Assembly (NCBI RefSeq): GCF_018141425.1
Contig: NZ_CP058561.1
Location: forward strand, 5,022,001-5,086,000
Source: Vallitalea guaymasensis
Lineage (GTDB): Bacteria; Bacillota; Clostridia; Lachnospirales; Vallitaleaceae
Direction: 5' to 3'
Length of the DNA: 64,000 nt
The stretch's first letter is position 1. Every line of letters begins with the position of its first letter. The notes under the pieces were generated by a model. That model made no database searches and was not told where the DNA came from. It was given only the letters and a program-made list of their open reading frames with translations. Shown in pieces: positions 51,517 through 60,420 of this stretch. A program made the position numbers and the translations under genes.

Positions 51517-52374
51517 ATGAATTTAGCACCAGACATAATTTTTCCCAATCTAGGTATAGAGATAAATAGTATCGACCCGGTTGCATTTAGCCTATTTGGT
51601 TTAGATGTATATTGGTATGGTTTGATAATCGGATTTGGGATACTCGCAGGATTATTTGTTGCAGTTCAATTAGGCAAGAGAAATGGTATAGACGAAGCCT
51701 TATATCCTGATTTTTTAATCTATGCACTTATCGTATCAGTAGTTTCAGCTAGATTGTTTTACGTTATGTTTTCATGGGATGAATATAAAGATAATCTAGT
51801 AAAGATATTTGCATTCAGAGAAGGCGGACTAGCTATCTATGGAGGAATCATTGGAGCAGTAATAACTCTAATCATATTTTCAAAGCGTAAAAAAGTTGAT
51901 TTCTGGAATTTTGCAGATACTGCAGCTCCAGGCCTGATACTTGGACAAATTATTGGTAGATGGGGTAATTTCGTTAATATGGAAGCATTTGGCGGTTACA
52001 CCGAGAATCATCTGGCTATGATGTTGAAAACTACTAAGGCTAAGTATATTCCTGCACAACTACTTGATAAAATCAAAACGGTAAACGGTGTGGAGTATAT
52101 ACAAGTCCAACCAACATTTTTATATGAATCACTATGGAATTTAGGTGTTTTAGTTCTATTGTTAATTTATTTCAAAAGAAGAAAATTCAACGGAGAAATA
52201 TTTGCACTATATCTTTTGGGATATGGTTTAGGAAGAGTTTGGATTGAAGGTCTAAGAACAGACCAATTAATAATTGGCGGTTCGGGTATTCCAGTTTCAC
52301 AATTACTTGCAGGGGTCCTTATAGTTGTGTCATTAGTGTTTATAATAATCATGAGGAGGAAGAGAACAAGATAG
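51517..52374 (+). CDS. lgt: prolipoprotein diacylglyceryl transferase
   Basis: A 285-residue polytopic membrane enzyme with about seven helices. Signature residues: YWYGLIIGFGILAG at the first helix, FREGGLAIYGGIIGA (about 101-115), and the Lgt motif GRWGNFVNMEAFGG (about 147-160). RVWIEGLRTDQL near the C-terminus holds the conserved arginine. Lgt adds diacylglyceryl from phosphatidylglycerol to the lipobox Cys of prolipoproteins such as those at 25326 and 48361. TGGAGGAA precedes the ATG. Confidence 0.97.
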   Translation: MNLAPDIIFPNLGIEINSIDPVAFSLFGLDVYWYGLIIGFGILAGLFVAVQLGKRNGIDEALYPDFLIYALIVSVVSARLFYVMFSWDEYKDNLVKIFAFREGGLAIYGGIIGAVITLIIFSKRKKVDFWNFADTAAPGLILGQIIGRWGNFVNMEAFGGYTENHLAMMLKTTKAKYIPAQLLDKIKTVNGVEYIQVQPTFLYESLWNLGVLVLLLIYFKRRKFNGEIFALYLLGYGLGRVWIEGLRTDQLIIGGSGIPVSQLLAGVLIVVSLVFIIIMRRKRTR

Positions 52375-52427
52375 AAAACGAATGCTACAAATATTGAAAG
52401 AAGCTTAAAAGCTAAGGGGAATGAGAA

Positions 52428-52598
52428 ATGCAGAATTACAATATTGAGCAGCTAAGGGAAATTCTTGACGAAATGATCGCTTGCAAAGCTGATCAGCAAG
52501 AAATTTATAGAGTCAGTGTTGAACTCGACAAACTTATTGAAAGTTATTATGTTAAAGCAAATATGACAGAAAAACAGTACAGTAAAATAAATAATTAA
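52428..52598 (+). CDS. Spo0E family sporulation phosphatase
   Basis: A 56-residue ORF with AAGGGG 8 nt upstream of the ATG. It contains the Spo0E signature YRVSVELDKLIESYY (SxELDxLI, residues about 29-36), on a predicted two-helix hairpin with EQLREILDEMI as the first helix. Spo0E-like peptides remove phosphate from Spo0A~P and so delay sporulation. The gene lies 53 bp after lgt, probably on its transcript, and 400 bp before the cell-wall cluster. It points to a spore-forming host. Confidence 0.88.
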   Translation: MQNYNIEQLREILDEMIACKADQQEIYRVSVELDKLIESYYVKANMTEKQYSKINN

Positions 52599-52835
52599 CT
52601 TTCCTTGAAAATAAAGAAAATGGGTATTAGTACTTATGAATTAAGGGAAGTGAGAGTTAATTACTATAGGTGTACAGAAATAGTTTGAATTGTAAATTTA
52701 AATAAAAATTTGTATAAAATAAATAGAAATAGTATACAAAAACTATAAAAAATAATTAAATGCATTCGTTTTAAATAGTAGTAGCATTGTAAAAGTAGTA
52801 ATAATGTATAAAAATCTAATAAAAATTTATATAAA

Positions 52836-52872
52836 ATAACAGATTAGTTGTATTGGTCTGTTATTTTTTTTT
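52836..52872 (+). terminator. terminator ahead of the dcw cluster
   Basis: ATAACAGA (52836-52843) pairs with TCTGTTAT (52857-52864), followed by a long T-run. The 240 bp between it and the Spo0E-like gene hold no ORF and no clear signal other than AT-rich sequence. Confidence 0.85.
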
Positions 52873-52882
52873 GTCTAAATAC

Positions 52883-52911
52883 TTGAAAAACTCTCTCATA
52901 TATACTATTAT
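52883..52911 (+). promoter_or_regulatory. promoter of the mraZ-mur cluster
   Basis: TTGAAA (52883-52888) and TATTAT (52906-52911) with an exact 17-nt spacer; transcription should begin near 52918, at the first MraZ box. Confidence 0.75.
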
Positions 52912-52920
52912 ATGGATATA

Positions 52921-52956
52921 GGTGGTAGAAAGTGGTAGTGAGTGGTAGAAAGTGGA
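52921..52956 (+). promoter_or_regulatory. four MraZ boxes in 10-bp phase
   Basis: GTGG recurs at 52922, 52932, 52942 and 52952, each inside a (A/G)GTGG(T/A) box, exactly one helical turn apart. MraZ is a ring-shaped regulator known to bind tandem GTGG/TGGG-type repeats with this spacing in its own promoter. The boxes lie directly after the -10, so MraZ binding would repress the whole cluster. Confidence 0.85.
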
Positions 52957-52994
52957 TGATAGTCTAACTATCTGGGGAATTGCAGGTGAATGCT

Positions 52995-53426
52995 ATGTTT
53001 ATAGGCGAATATAAACATTCAATTGATGATAAAGGAAGATTAATAGTACCTGCAAAATTCAGGGCTCTACTAGGCGAGACTTTTTACCTAACCAAAGGAT
53101 TCGATAATTGTTTGATGGTATATACAGAAGAGGAATGGAATAAATTTATCGAGAAGTTGAATAATAACCCTATGAAGAAAAAAGATGCAAGAAGAATACA
53201 AAGATTCTTTATTGCTTCAGCTAATGAATGTAATCTGGACAAGCAGGGAAGAATATTGATACCATCACACCTGAGAGAATATTCAGTGCTTGAAAAAGAA
53301 GTCATCCTGATTGGTGTTTCCAATAGGGTAGAGATTTGGTCTAAAGAGAATTGGGAAGATTATAATGCTGATGAAGATATTGATATAAGCGAATTAGCAG
53401 AAGACATGGAAGACCTAGACATATAG
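52995..53426 (+). CDS. mraZ: transcriptional regulator MraZ
   Basis: The ATG at 52995, 6 nt behind AGGTGA, starts MFIGEYKHSIDDKGRLIVPAKFR and gives 143 residues. Both SpoVT/AbrB-like halves are visible: DxKGR at residues 12-16 and the second copy DKQGRILIP (about 82-90), the two DNA-contacting DxxxR motifs. MraZ controls the division and cell-wall cluster that follows through the GTGG boxes upstream, and it interacts with RsmH function. The longer TTG-start frame from 52980 ignores this spacing. Confidence 0.96.
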   Translation: MFIGEYKHSIDDKGRLIVPAKFRALLGETFYLTKGFDNCLMVYTEEEWNKFIEKLNNNPMKKKDARRIQRFFIASANECNLDKQGRILIPSHLREYSVLEKEVILIGVSNRVEIWSKENWEDYNADEDIDISELAEDMEDLDI

Positions 53427-53459
53427 TTTAATAGACATAAATAGAAAGAAGGAGTAAAA

Positions 53460-54404
53460 ATGGCATTTCAACATAAGTCAGTACTATTAGAAGAATGTAT
53501 AGAAGGACTTAACATTAAGCCAAATGGTATCTATATTGATGGAACTCTTGGTGGAGCAGGACATTCTTATGAAATATGTAAAAAACTTAATAAAGACGGA
53601 TTGCTAATAGGTATTGACCAAGATGAAAATGCTATTGATGCAAGTACGAAAAAGCTAGCAGAATATAAAGGTATTGTTAAAATTCATCGTGCTAATTTTT
53701 CAGAATTTGAATCAGTCCTTAATGAAGAAGAGATTCCAAAAGTAGATGGTATCTTATTGGACCTTGGTGTTTCATCACATCAGCTTGATACTGCGGAAAG
53801 AGGATTTTCATATATGAAGGAAGCACCTCTTGATATGCGTATGGATACAAGACAAACAACTACAGCAGCTGATATTGTAAACAACTATGATGAGGAAGAA
53901 TTATATAAAGTAATCAGAACATATGGAGAAGAGAAATGGGCTTCTAGAATTGTCAAAAACATAGCAACAGCTAGACAAGAGAAACCTATAGAAACTACAT
54001 TAGAGTTAGTTGACATCATTAGAAAATCAATACCTAACAAAGCTATGCAAAAAGGTGGACATCCTGCCAAGAGAACATTTCAAGCTATTAGGATTGAATT
54101 AAATGAAGAATTGAATGTATTGAAAGATACATTGAATGATATGATAGATAGACTTAATGATGGAGGAAGATTATGCATTATAACATTTCATTCATTAGAA
54201 GATAGAATTGTTAAAAGAGCATTTAAGGATAATTTTGATCCTTGTACATGTCCTCCAGATTTTCCTATATGTGTGTGCAACAAAAAATCAAAAGGTAAGA
54301 TAATAACTAGAAAACCAATTATAGCTACTGAAGAAGAATTAAGTAGCAATAGCCGATCTAAAAGTGCTAAGCTTAGAATATTTGAGAAAGTTGAGGTGAA
54401 GTAG
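53460..54404 (+). CDS. rsmH: 16S rRNA (cytosine1402-N4)-methyltransferase
   Basis: A 314-residue enzyme beginning [18 protein letters not shown] motif is [12 protein letters not shown] (residues about 24-35), followed by [21 protein letters not shown] and the C-terminal [14 protein letters not shown]. RsmH methylates N4 of C1402 in 16S rRNA, the P-site region. It is always the second gene of this cluster. AAGGAG lies before the ATG. Confidence 0.97.
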   Translation: MAFQHKSVLLEECIEGLNIKPNGIYIDGTLGGAGHSYEICKKLNKDGLLIGIDQDENAIDASTKKLAEYKGIVKIHRANFSEFESVLNEEEIPKVDGILLDLGVSSHQLDTAERGFSYMKEAPLDMRMDTRQTTTAADIVNNYDEEELYKVIRTYGEEKWASRIVKNIATARQEKPIETTLELVDIIRKSIPNKAMQKGGHPAKRTFQAIRIELNEELNVLKDTLNDMIDRLNDGGRLCIITFHSLEDRIVKRAFKDNFDPCTCPPDFPICVCNKKSKGKIITRKPIIATEEELSSNSRSKSAKLRIFEKVEVK

Positions 54405-54938
54405 ATGAGCAAAAAACAACATTATAATACTGATAATCAATTCTATGTGATAGGGAATAATGCAACCAAATTGGATAGAGATTACAATGCTTATAACAGT
54501 GATTCAATCAATGAAAATAATTTGAATGAAGTTAGAAGGAATAAGGCGCATAGAAGAGTTGTCAAGAGATACAAATATAAGTTGAAATTTTCACTTATAC
54601 TATGTCTTACCATGGTTATGTGCTTAATCATGATAAAAACACAATTTACCGTATCAGATAGATGTGATAATATTGCAGCGTTAGAAAATAGACTCAACAA
54701 TCTCAAGAAGAACAATAAATTAATTGAAGAAAGTATCAATACTAATATTGACCTTAATAAAATATATGAAGTAGCAACCACTAAGCTTGGCATGGTAGTA
54801 CCTAGTAAAAACCAAATAAATAGATTAGATGTGGCACAGAACAGTTATACAGAACAATTGACTGATATAACACAACCAACCCAACAGAATAATGATTTTA
54901 ACAATATCGTAAGTTTTATTCTAACAAAGGGAAGGTGA
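54405..54938 (+). CDS. ftsL: FtsL-like division protein
   Basis: A 177-residue bitopic protein. A basic cytoplasmic N-terminus of about 60 residues (NKAHRRVVKRYKYKLK) is followed by one helix (SLILCLTMVMCLIMIK, about 65-80). Then comes a coiled-coil segment (NIAALENRLNNLKKNNKLIEESIN) and the ATTKLGMVVPSKNQI motif of FtsL/DivIC proteins. Sequence identity in this family is low, so the name rests on layout and position between rsmH and the PBP gene. The ATG directly follows the rsmH stop. The long C-terminal Gln/Thr-rich tail is larger than usual. Confidence 0.8.
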   Translation: MSKKQHYNTDNQFYVIGNNATKLDRDYNAYNSDSINENNLNEVRRNKAHRRVVKRYKYKLKFSLILCLTMVMCLIMIKTQFTVSDRCDNIAALENRLNNLKKNNKLIEESINTNIDLNKIYEVATTKLGMVVPSKNQINRLDVAQNSYTEQLTDITQPTQQNNDFNNIVSFILTKGR

Positions 54939-54943
54939 TTTCA

Positions 54944-56824
54944 TTGAATAACACGAAAGATTATACATACAAAGCGAAAAGGAATCTAGTTTTCCTTTTC
55001 TTTATTTTTATTACATGTATTCTTTTATTATGTTTTCGAGTATATTCCATAGTTAATGCAGAAAGCTTGAATTATAAGAAACGTGTATTGTCTCAACAAG
55101 TTAACAATAGTGTCAGGTATAATAATCTGCTAGAACCTAAGAGAGGGACAATATATGATAGAAACGGTAGAGTTTTTGCAGAGAGTAAAAAAGTATATGA
55201 CTTGATTTTTGACCCAGGAGTATTAGCTAAATGTGATGAAGAAGATATAGATGAGACTATTAATTTTTTAGTTAATACTTATGATTTTAAAGAGATGGAT
55301 CTCAAGGATTTATTGAAAAATAGAGCTTTCAGTAATTATGAGGTTTTAGCCTCTAATCTTAATTATAGTGAAATTGAAAATGAATTTGATGATATAAGAA
55401 AAAGGAAATATAAAGGACTTCATCTAAAGGAAGCATATAAGAGACTATATCCTAATAATAATATGCTATGTGACGTATTAGGATTCGTGGATAAGGGTAA
55501 TCAAGGTAGATGGGGTGTTGAAGAGACTTATGGTAATTATCTGAGAGGAGAAGAAGGTAGAGAATTTGGTGTTATCAATGATGGTAATTACATAGAAAAT
55601 AAATACATAGAACCTAAAAACGGTAATGATGTAGTACTTACCATAGACCAAACTATTCAATATTATGTAGAAGAAGCTATAAAGGCTAACTTGGAAAGTA
55701 ATCCTAAAAATGTATATGTAGTTGCTACTAATCCACAAAATGGAGAAGTACTTGCTATGGCTAGTTACCCTGATTATAACTTGAATGATCCTTATGATTT
55801 GACTGCATATTTTACTGAAGAAGAAATTAAGAATATGCCTCTAGAAAAAAGAACGGAATTCCTTTATGGATTATGGCGTAATTTTAACATTAGTGATACT
55901 TATGAACCCGGTTCAACTTTCAAACCATTTGTGGCTGCAGCAGCTATAGAAGAAAAGAAAGTGAATTTATTTGAAACATTTCATTGTAGTGGTAGTAAAA
56001 AACTTTACGGGCATAGTATTTCATGTTGGAAATCTGAAGGACATGGAGATTTGACGGTTGTAGGGGCACTAGAAAATTCTTGTAATGTAGCTTTTATGGA
56101 TATAGGAGCGAAGATAGGTAAAGACATATTTTATGAATATCAGCAGTTATTCGGATTAGGAACAAGAACTAACATTGATTTAATAGGTGAGGGAGATTCA
56201 GAGTACTATGATTTGGATGGACTTGGACCTGTTCAACTAGCTACTTGTTCTTTTGGACAAGGTTTTACTATAACTCCACTTCAATTAATAACATCTTTTG
56301 GTTCATTGATTAATGGTGGATATTTATATGAACCTCATATGATGAAAAAGATTGTCAATGAAAATGGTAATGTTGTAAAAGTAAATGATGATAAACGAGT
56401 AAGACAAGTCATATCATCAAAAACAGCTCAGACAATAAAAGAAGCTTTACATTCTGTTGTTGAAAATGGTACAGGTAAGAGAGTTGCTATTGAAGGATAT
56501 GATATTGGGGGTAAAACAGGTACAGCAGAGAAATTACCTAGATCAGCAGAAAAATACATGGTCTCATTTCTAGGATTTGCACCAGTGGATAATCCAAAGA
56601 TAGCGTTGTTGGTAATTGTAGATGAACCTGAATCACCAAAACCAACAAGTATATTTGCACAGAACATTTTTAAGAGCATAATGGAAAAGACACTTCCATA
56701 TATGAATATCTATCCTCGTATAGAAGGTGAGAAACAAGGAAATAGTACAGTAGATAAACCAAAAGTCAATGCTGATACAACTACTGATAAGAAGACCGAA
56801 GAAAATATTGAACCCGAGATATAA
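54944..56824 (+). CDS. class B penicillin-binding protein (FtsI/PBP2B-like)
   Basis: The TTG at 54944, 8 nt after AAGGTG, gives 626 residues and overlaps the ftsL stop region only with its leader. One N-terminal helix (about 17-38) anchors it. RGTIYDRNGRVFAES starts the dimerisation domain. The transpeptidase has all three motifs: STFK, SCN and KTGT. There is no PASTA domain. It cross-links septal peptidoglycan with the FtsL partner. A second class B PBP gene follows, as in Bacillus where pbpB and spoVD are neighbours. Confidence 0.94.
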   Translation: MNNTKDYTYKAKRNLVFLFFIFITCILLLCFRVYSIVNAESLNYKKRVLSQQVNNSVRYNNLLEPKRGTIYDRNGRVFAESKKVYDLIFDPGVLAKCDEEDIDETINFLVNTYDFKEMDLKDLLKNRAFSNYEVLASNLNYSEIENEFDDIRKRKYKGLHLKEAYKRLYPNNNMLCDVLGFVDKGNQGRWGVEETYGNYLRGEEGREFGVINDGNYIENKYIEPKNGNDVVLTIDQTIQYYVEEAIKANLESNPKNVYVVATNPQNGEVLAMASYPDYNLNDPYDLTAYFTEEEIKNMPLEKRTEFLYGLWRNFNISDTYEPGSTFKPFVAAAAIEEKKVNLFETFHCSGSKKLYGHSISCWKSEGHGDLTVVGALENSCNVAFMDIGAKIGKDIFYEYQQLFGLGTRTNIDLIGEGDSEYYDLDGLGPVQLATCSFGQGFTITPLQLITSFGSLINGGYLYEPHMMKKIVNENGNVVKVNDDKRVRQVISSKTAQTIKEALHSVVENGTGKRVAIEGYDIGGKTGTAEKLPRSAEKYMVSFLGFAPVDNPKIALLVIVDEPESPKPTSIFAQNIFKSIMEKTLPYMNIYPRIEGEKQGNSTVDKPKVNADTTTDKKTEENIEPEI

Positions 56825-56921
56825 GAATCGGCTTATATTAATTATTAAGTTTCCTTTAAATTAAGCATAACATTTATGAAAACTCATAGAATTATATAAA
56901 AGTTAATGTTATGGTGAAATA

Positions 56922-58847
56922 ATGTTTAGAACAAAAACACATAATAGAAAAAGAACGTTTTTTATATGTTCCGTCTATGTTTTGCTACTTTTCATATTAT
57001 GTTTTCGTGTTGGTTATATAATGATATGCAGAGCTGATTTTTTACAAGAAAAGGCAGAAGAACTTCATAACAGAGAACGAGTCATAAAAGCTGAACGTGG
57101 TAGTATACTTGATAGAAATGGTATACCTATTGCAGTAAATAAATCTGTCACATGTGTTTCTGTTATACATAACCAGATCACTGATAAGGAAAAAGTTATA
57201 GAAGTTCTATGTGACAAATTAGAAATGGATTATGATTTAGTTAAGAAAAAAGTTGAAAACAAAGTAGCTCTTGAAAGAATTAAGATGAACGTAGAAAAAG
57301 AGGTTGCAGATGAGATAAGAGAGTATGACTTGGATGGAATCATCATTGATGAAGATTACAAAAGAATCTACCCGTTTTCAACTCTAGGTTCTCATGTAAT
57401 AGGTTTTGTTGGAAAGGATAATCAAGGAATTATTGGTCTTGAAGTAAAATATGATAAATACTTAAAAGGGGAAGTAGGTATGATATTAACAAGGACCAAT
57501 GCAAAAGGTATTGAAATTGAAAACTTAGCAGAAAGCAGAAAAGACCCAGTAGCAGGGTATCATTTGGTTACAAGTATGGATGTTAACATTCAGAAATATG
57601 CAGAACAAGCACTTGAAAAAGTGCTTATATCCAAGAATGCTAATAGAGGCTCTATCATAGTAATGAATCCTCAAAACGGAGAGATATATGCTATGGCCAA
57701 TAAACCGGACTTTAATCTTAATGAACCTTTCGATCTTGGGGATTTACAAATAGAATCAAGTGAAGAACAACAAAAAATACTCAATCAAATATGGCGAAAT
57801 TATTGTATTAATGATACTTATGAACCAGGTTCCACTTTTAAGGTGGTTACTGCTTCGGCAGGGTTGGAAGAAAAAGTAGTTAAACTTGACGATACTTTTT
57901 TCTGTCCTGGTTATAGTATTGTCGCTGATAGACGAATAAGATGTCATAAGGCAGGAGGACATGGTTCAGAGACTTTTGTTCAAGGTGTTCAGAATTCCTG
58001 TAACCCAGTTTTTATGGCTGTAGCTGAGAGACTGGGAGTAGATAAGTTCCTCAAGTATTTTGACAAATTTGGCTTGTTGACCAAGACAGGAATTGATTTA
58101 CCAGGTGAAGCGGTAAGTATAATGCATAAAAAGGCTAATATAGGACCTGTTGAGCTTGCTACCATGTCATTTGGTCAATCTTTTCAGATAACCCCATTGC
58201 AGCTTGTCAGAGCAGGTTCAGCAGTAGTTAATGGAGGGAAACTCATAACTCCTCATTTTGGTGTAGAGATTCTTAATCAAGATGGAGAACCTATTGAAAC
58301 CTTGAAATATGACAACTCGAAAACAGCTATCAGTAAGGAAACATCAGATACCATGGCTAATTTATTAGAAAGTGTTGTTTCAGAAGGTACAGGTAGAAGA
58401 TGTTATGTTCCCGGTTACAAAGTTGGAGGCAAAACAGCTACATCAGAAAAACTTCCTAGAAGCAGTAACAAATATATATCTTCTTTCTTAGGATTTGCAC
58501 CAGCGGATAATCCACAGGTCATTGCTCTTGTATTAGTTGATGAACCAGAAGGAATATATTATGGAGGTACTGTTGCAGCTCCTGTAATTAGAGAATTATA
58601 TGAAAATATTTTACCATATATGGGCATTAATCCAAAATATGTCCAAAGAGATTTTGATGAATTCAAAGTTGGAGAGATTACTATACCTGATTTATTAGGG
58701 GAAAATATAGATGAAGCAAAAAAAATACTAAAAGATATAGAATTAGAGATAGTAAATATTGGTAATGGTGAAACTATAACAGAGCAGTTTCCGTTACCAA
58801 ATGATAAAGTTAATAGAGACAGTAAATTAATACTCTTTGCAGATTAA
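56922..58847 (+). CDS. spoVD: SpoVD-like penicillin-binding protein with one PASTA domain
   Basis: A 641-residue class B PBP. An N-terminal helix (about 14-34) is followed by RGSILDRNGIPIAVN, STFK and SCN. The third active-site motif reads KTA (residues 504-506) where the family has KTG. The C-terminal 60 residues are a single PASTA domain (IPDLLGENIDEAKKIL). In Bacillus SpoVD makes spore cortex peptidoglycan under sporulation control; here no sporulation promoter is evident in the 97-bp gap. Weak ribosome site (TGGTGA). It may equally be a vegetative enzyme. Confidence 0.88.
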   Translation: MFRTKTHNRKRTFFICSVYVLLLFILCFRVGYIMICRADFLQEKAEELHNRERVIKAERGSILDRNGIPIAVNKSVTCVSVIHNQITDKEKVIEVLCDKLEMDYDLVKKKVENKVALERIKMNVEKEVADEIREYDLDGIIIDEDYKRIYPFSTLGSHVIGFVGKDNQGIIGLEVKYDKYLKGEVGMILTRTNAKGIEIENLAESRKDPVAGYHLVTSMDVNIQKYAEQALEKVLISKNANRGSIIVMNPQNGEIYAMANKPDFNLNEPFDLGDLQIESSEEQQKILNQIWRNYCINDTYEPGSTFKVVTASAGLEEKVVKLDDTFFCPGYSIVADRRIRCHKAGGHGSETFVQGVQNSCNPVFMAVAERLGVDKFLKYFDKFGLLTKTGIDLPGEAVSIMHKKANIGPVELATMSFGQSFQITPLQLVRAGSAVVNGGKLITPHFGVEILNQDGEPIETLKYDNSKTAISKETSDTMANLLESVVSEGTGRRCYVPGYKVGGKTATSEKLPRSSNKYISSFLGFAPADNPQVIALVLVDEPEGIYYGGTVAAPVIRELYENILPYMGINPKYVQRDFDEFKVGEITIPDLLGENIDEAKKILKDIELEIVNIGNGETITEQFPLPNDKVNRDSKLILFAD

Positions 58848-58935
58848 AAAAATTATGGTAATATTAATGGTAAATTATAGTTTTGGGAATTACATAATAG
58901 GCATTATATAATTCTCTCAGTTTGGAGGAGATAGT

Positions 58936-60393
58936 TTGAAATTACAAGGACTATTAAAGAATATAGATTATGAAGTTTTACAAGGAAATGAAGATATCAA
59001 TATATCAAATATACAGTATGATTCAAGAAAAGTGACTGATGCCAGTCTATTCGTTTGCATAAAAGGTTTTAAGGTAGATGGACATAATTATGCAAAGAGT
59101 GCAGTATCAAAAGGTGCAAAAGCTATTTTGGTAGAAGATGATATTGAAGGAATTGATAAGGATATTGCTATACTTAAAGTTGGTGACACAAGAAAAGCTA
59201 TAGCATATATTGCTGAAAGATATTATAATCATCCATCCAATAAGTTTAGGCTGATTGGTGTTACTGGTACTAATGGAAAAACTTCAATTACTTATCTTAC
59301 AAAGAGTATTATTGAGGAATTCAATAAAAAAACTGGAATTATTGGTACAATTGAGAATAGAATAGGAGATGAAGTTCTTAAGGCTAGTAGGACTACACCT
59401 GAATCACTTGATCTACAAGAATTATTCTATAATATGGTTCAGGAAAATGTTAATGCTGTAGTAATGGAAGTATCATCTCATTCACTTGCTCTTCATCGAG
59501 TTGACGCGTGCAAATTTGACGTAGGTATATACACCAATCTTACTTTAGATCACCTAGATTTTCATAAGACAATGGAAAATTACAGAGATGCCAAGTTGAA
59601 ATTATTCAAAATGTGTGATACAGGAGTAATAAATATTGATGACAAGTATGGACCATACATGATGGAGAATGGCACATGCAAAAGATATCTTACTTATGGT
59701 ATTGAAAATGAAGAAGCAGACTTGAATGCTACCCAGTTGAGTATTGACCTAGGTGGAGTTACTTTCAATGTGGTCTATGAAGGGAATTCATATAAGATAA
59801 CTCTTAATACACCTGGAAAATTCAGCGTTTATAATGCGTTAGCAGCTATGGGAGCTTGTTTGGCTCTAAATGTACCTATGGATGTAGTTATAAATGGACT
59901 TGAAAAGAATAAAGGGATCAGAGGGAGATTTCAGTCTTTCACAAGCAGTAAAGGCTATACAGTAATTGTTGATTATGCTCATGCACCTGATGGATTGCTT
60001 AATGTGTTACAATCCATGAAAGAATTTGCAAAAGCTAGAATTATTACTGTATTCGGCTGTGGTGGAGATAGAGATACCAGCAAACGACCTATAATGGGGG
60101 AAATCGCTGGTAATAATTCCGATTATTGTGTAATAACTTCTGATAATCCAAGAACTGAAGATCCAGTTTCTATTATTGATGAAGTTGAAATAGGCATTAA
60201 AAAGACTGATTGTGAATATGTTAAAGTAGCTGATAGATTAAAAGGTATACACACAGCCCTTTCTATGGCAAAAGAAGGAGATTTAATCCTTATAGCGGGC
60301 AAGGGTCATGAAGATTACCAAATACTTCATGATAAAGTGATTCATTTTGATGATGCTGAAGTAGTATTGAATTATTTTATGACAGAAGAATAA
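58936..60393 (+). CDS. murE: UDP-MurNAc-tripeptide ligase MurE, meso-DAP type
   Basis: A 485-residue ligase starting at TTG behind GGAGGAG. N-domain: IQYDSRKVTDASLFVCIKG. ATP site: GVTGTNGKTS (residues about 111-120). Substrate motif SDNPRTEDP (about 400) is the DNPR form that selects meso-diaminopimelate; lysine-adding enzymes differ here. It adds the third residue of the stem peptide in the cytoplasm. MurF follows at once. Confidence 0.96.
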   Translation: MKLQGLLKNIDYEVLQGNEDINISNIQYDSRKVTDASLFVCIKGFKVDGHNYAKSAVSKGAKAILVEDDIEGIDKDIAILKVGDTRKAIAYIAERYYNHPSNKFRLIGVTGTNGKTSITYLTKSIIEEFNKKTGIIGTIENRIGDEVLKASRTTPESLDLQELFYNMVQENVNAVVMEVSSHSLALHRVDACKFDVGIYTNLTLDHLDFHKTMENYRDAKLKLFKMCDTGVINIDDKYGPYMMENGTCKRYLTYGIENEEADLNATQLSIDLGGVTFNVVYEGNSYKITLNTPGKFSVYNALAAMGACLALNVPMDVVINGLEKNKGIRGRFQSFTSSKGYTVIVDYAHAPDGLLNVLQSMKEFAKARIITVFGCGGDRDTSKRPIMGEIAGNNSDYCVITSDNPRTEDPVSIIDEVEIGIKKTDCEYVKVADRLKGIHTALSMAKEGDLILIAGKGHEDYQILHDKVIHFDDAEVVLNYFMTEE

Positions 60394-60420
60394 TTGCCTA
60401 AGAAAGGAAATGATTTATTA

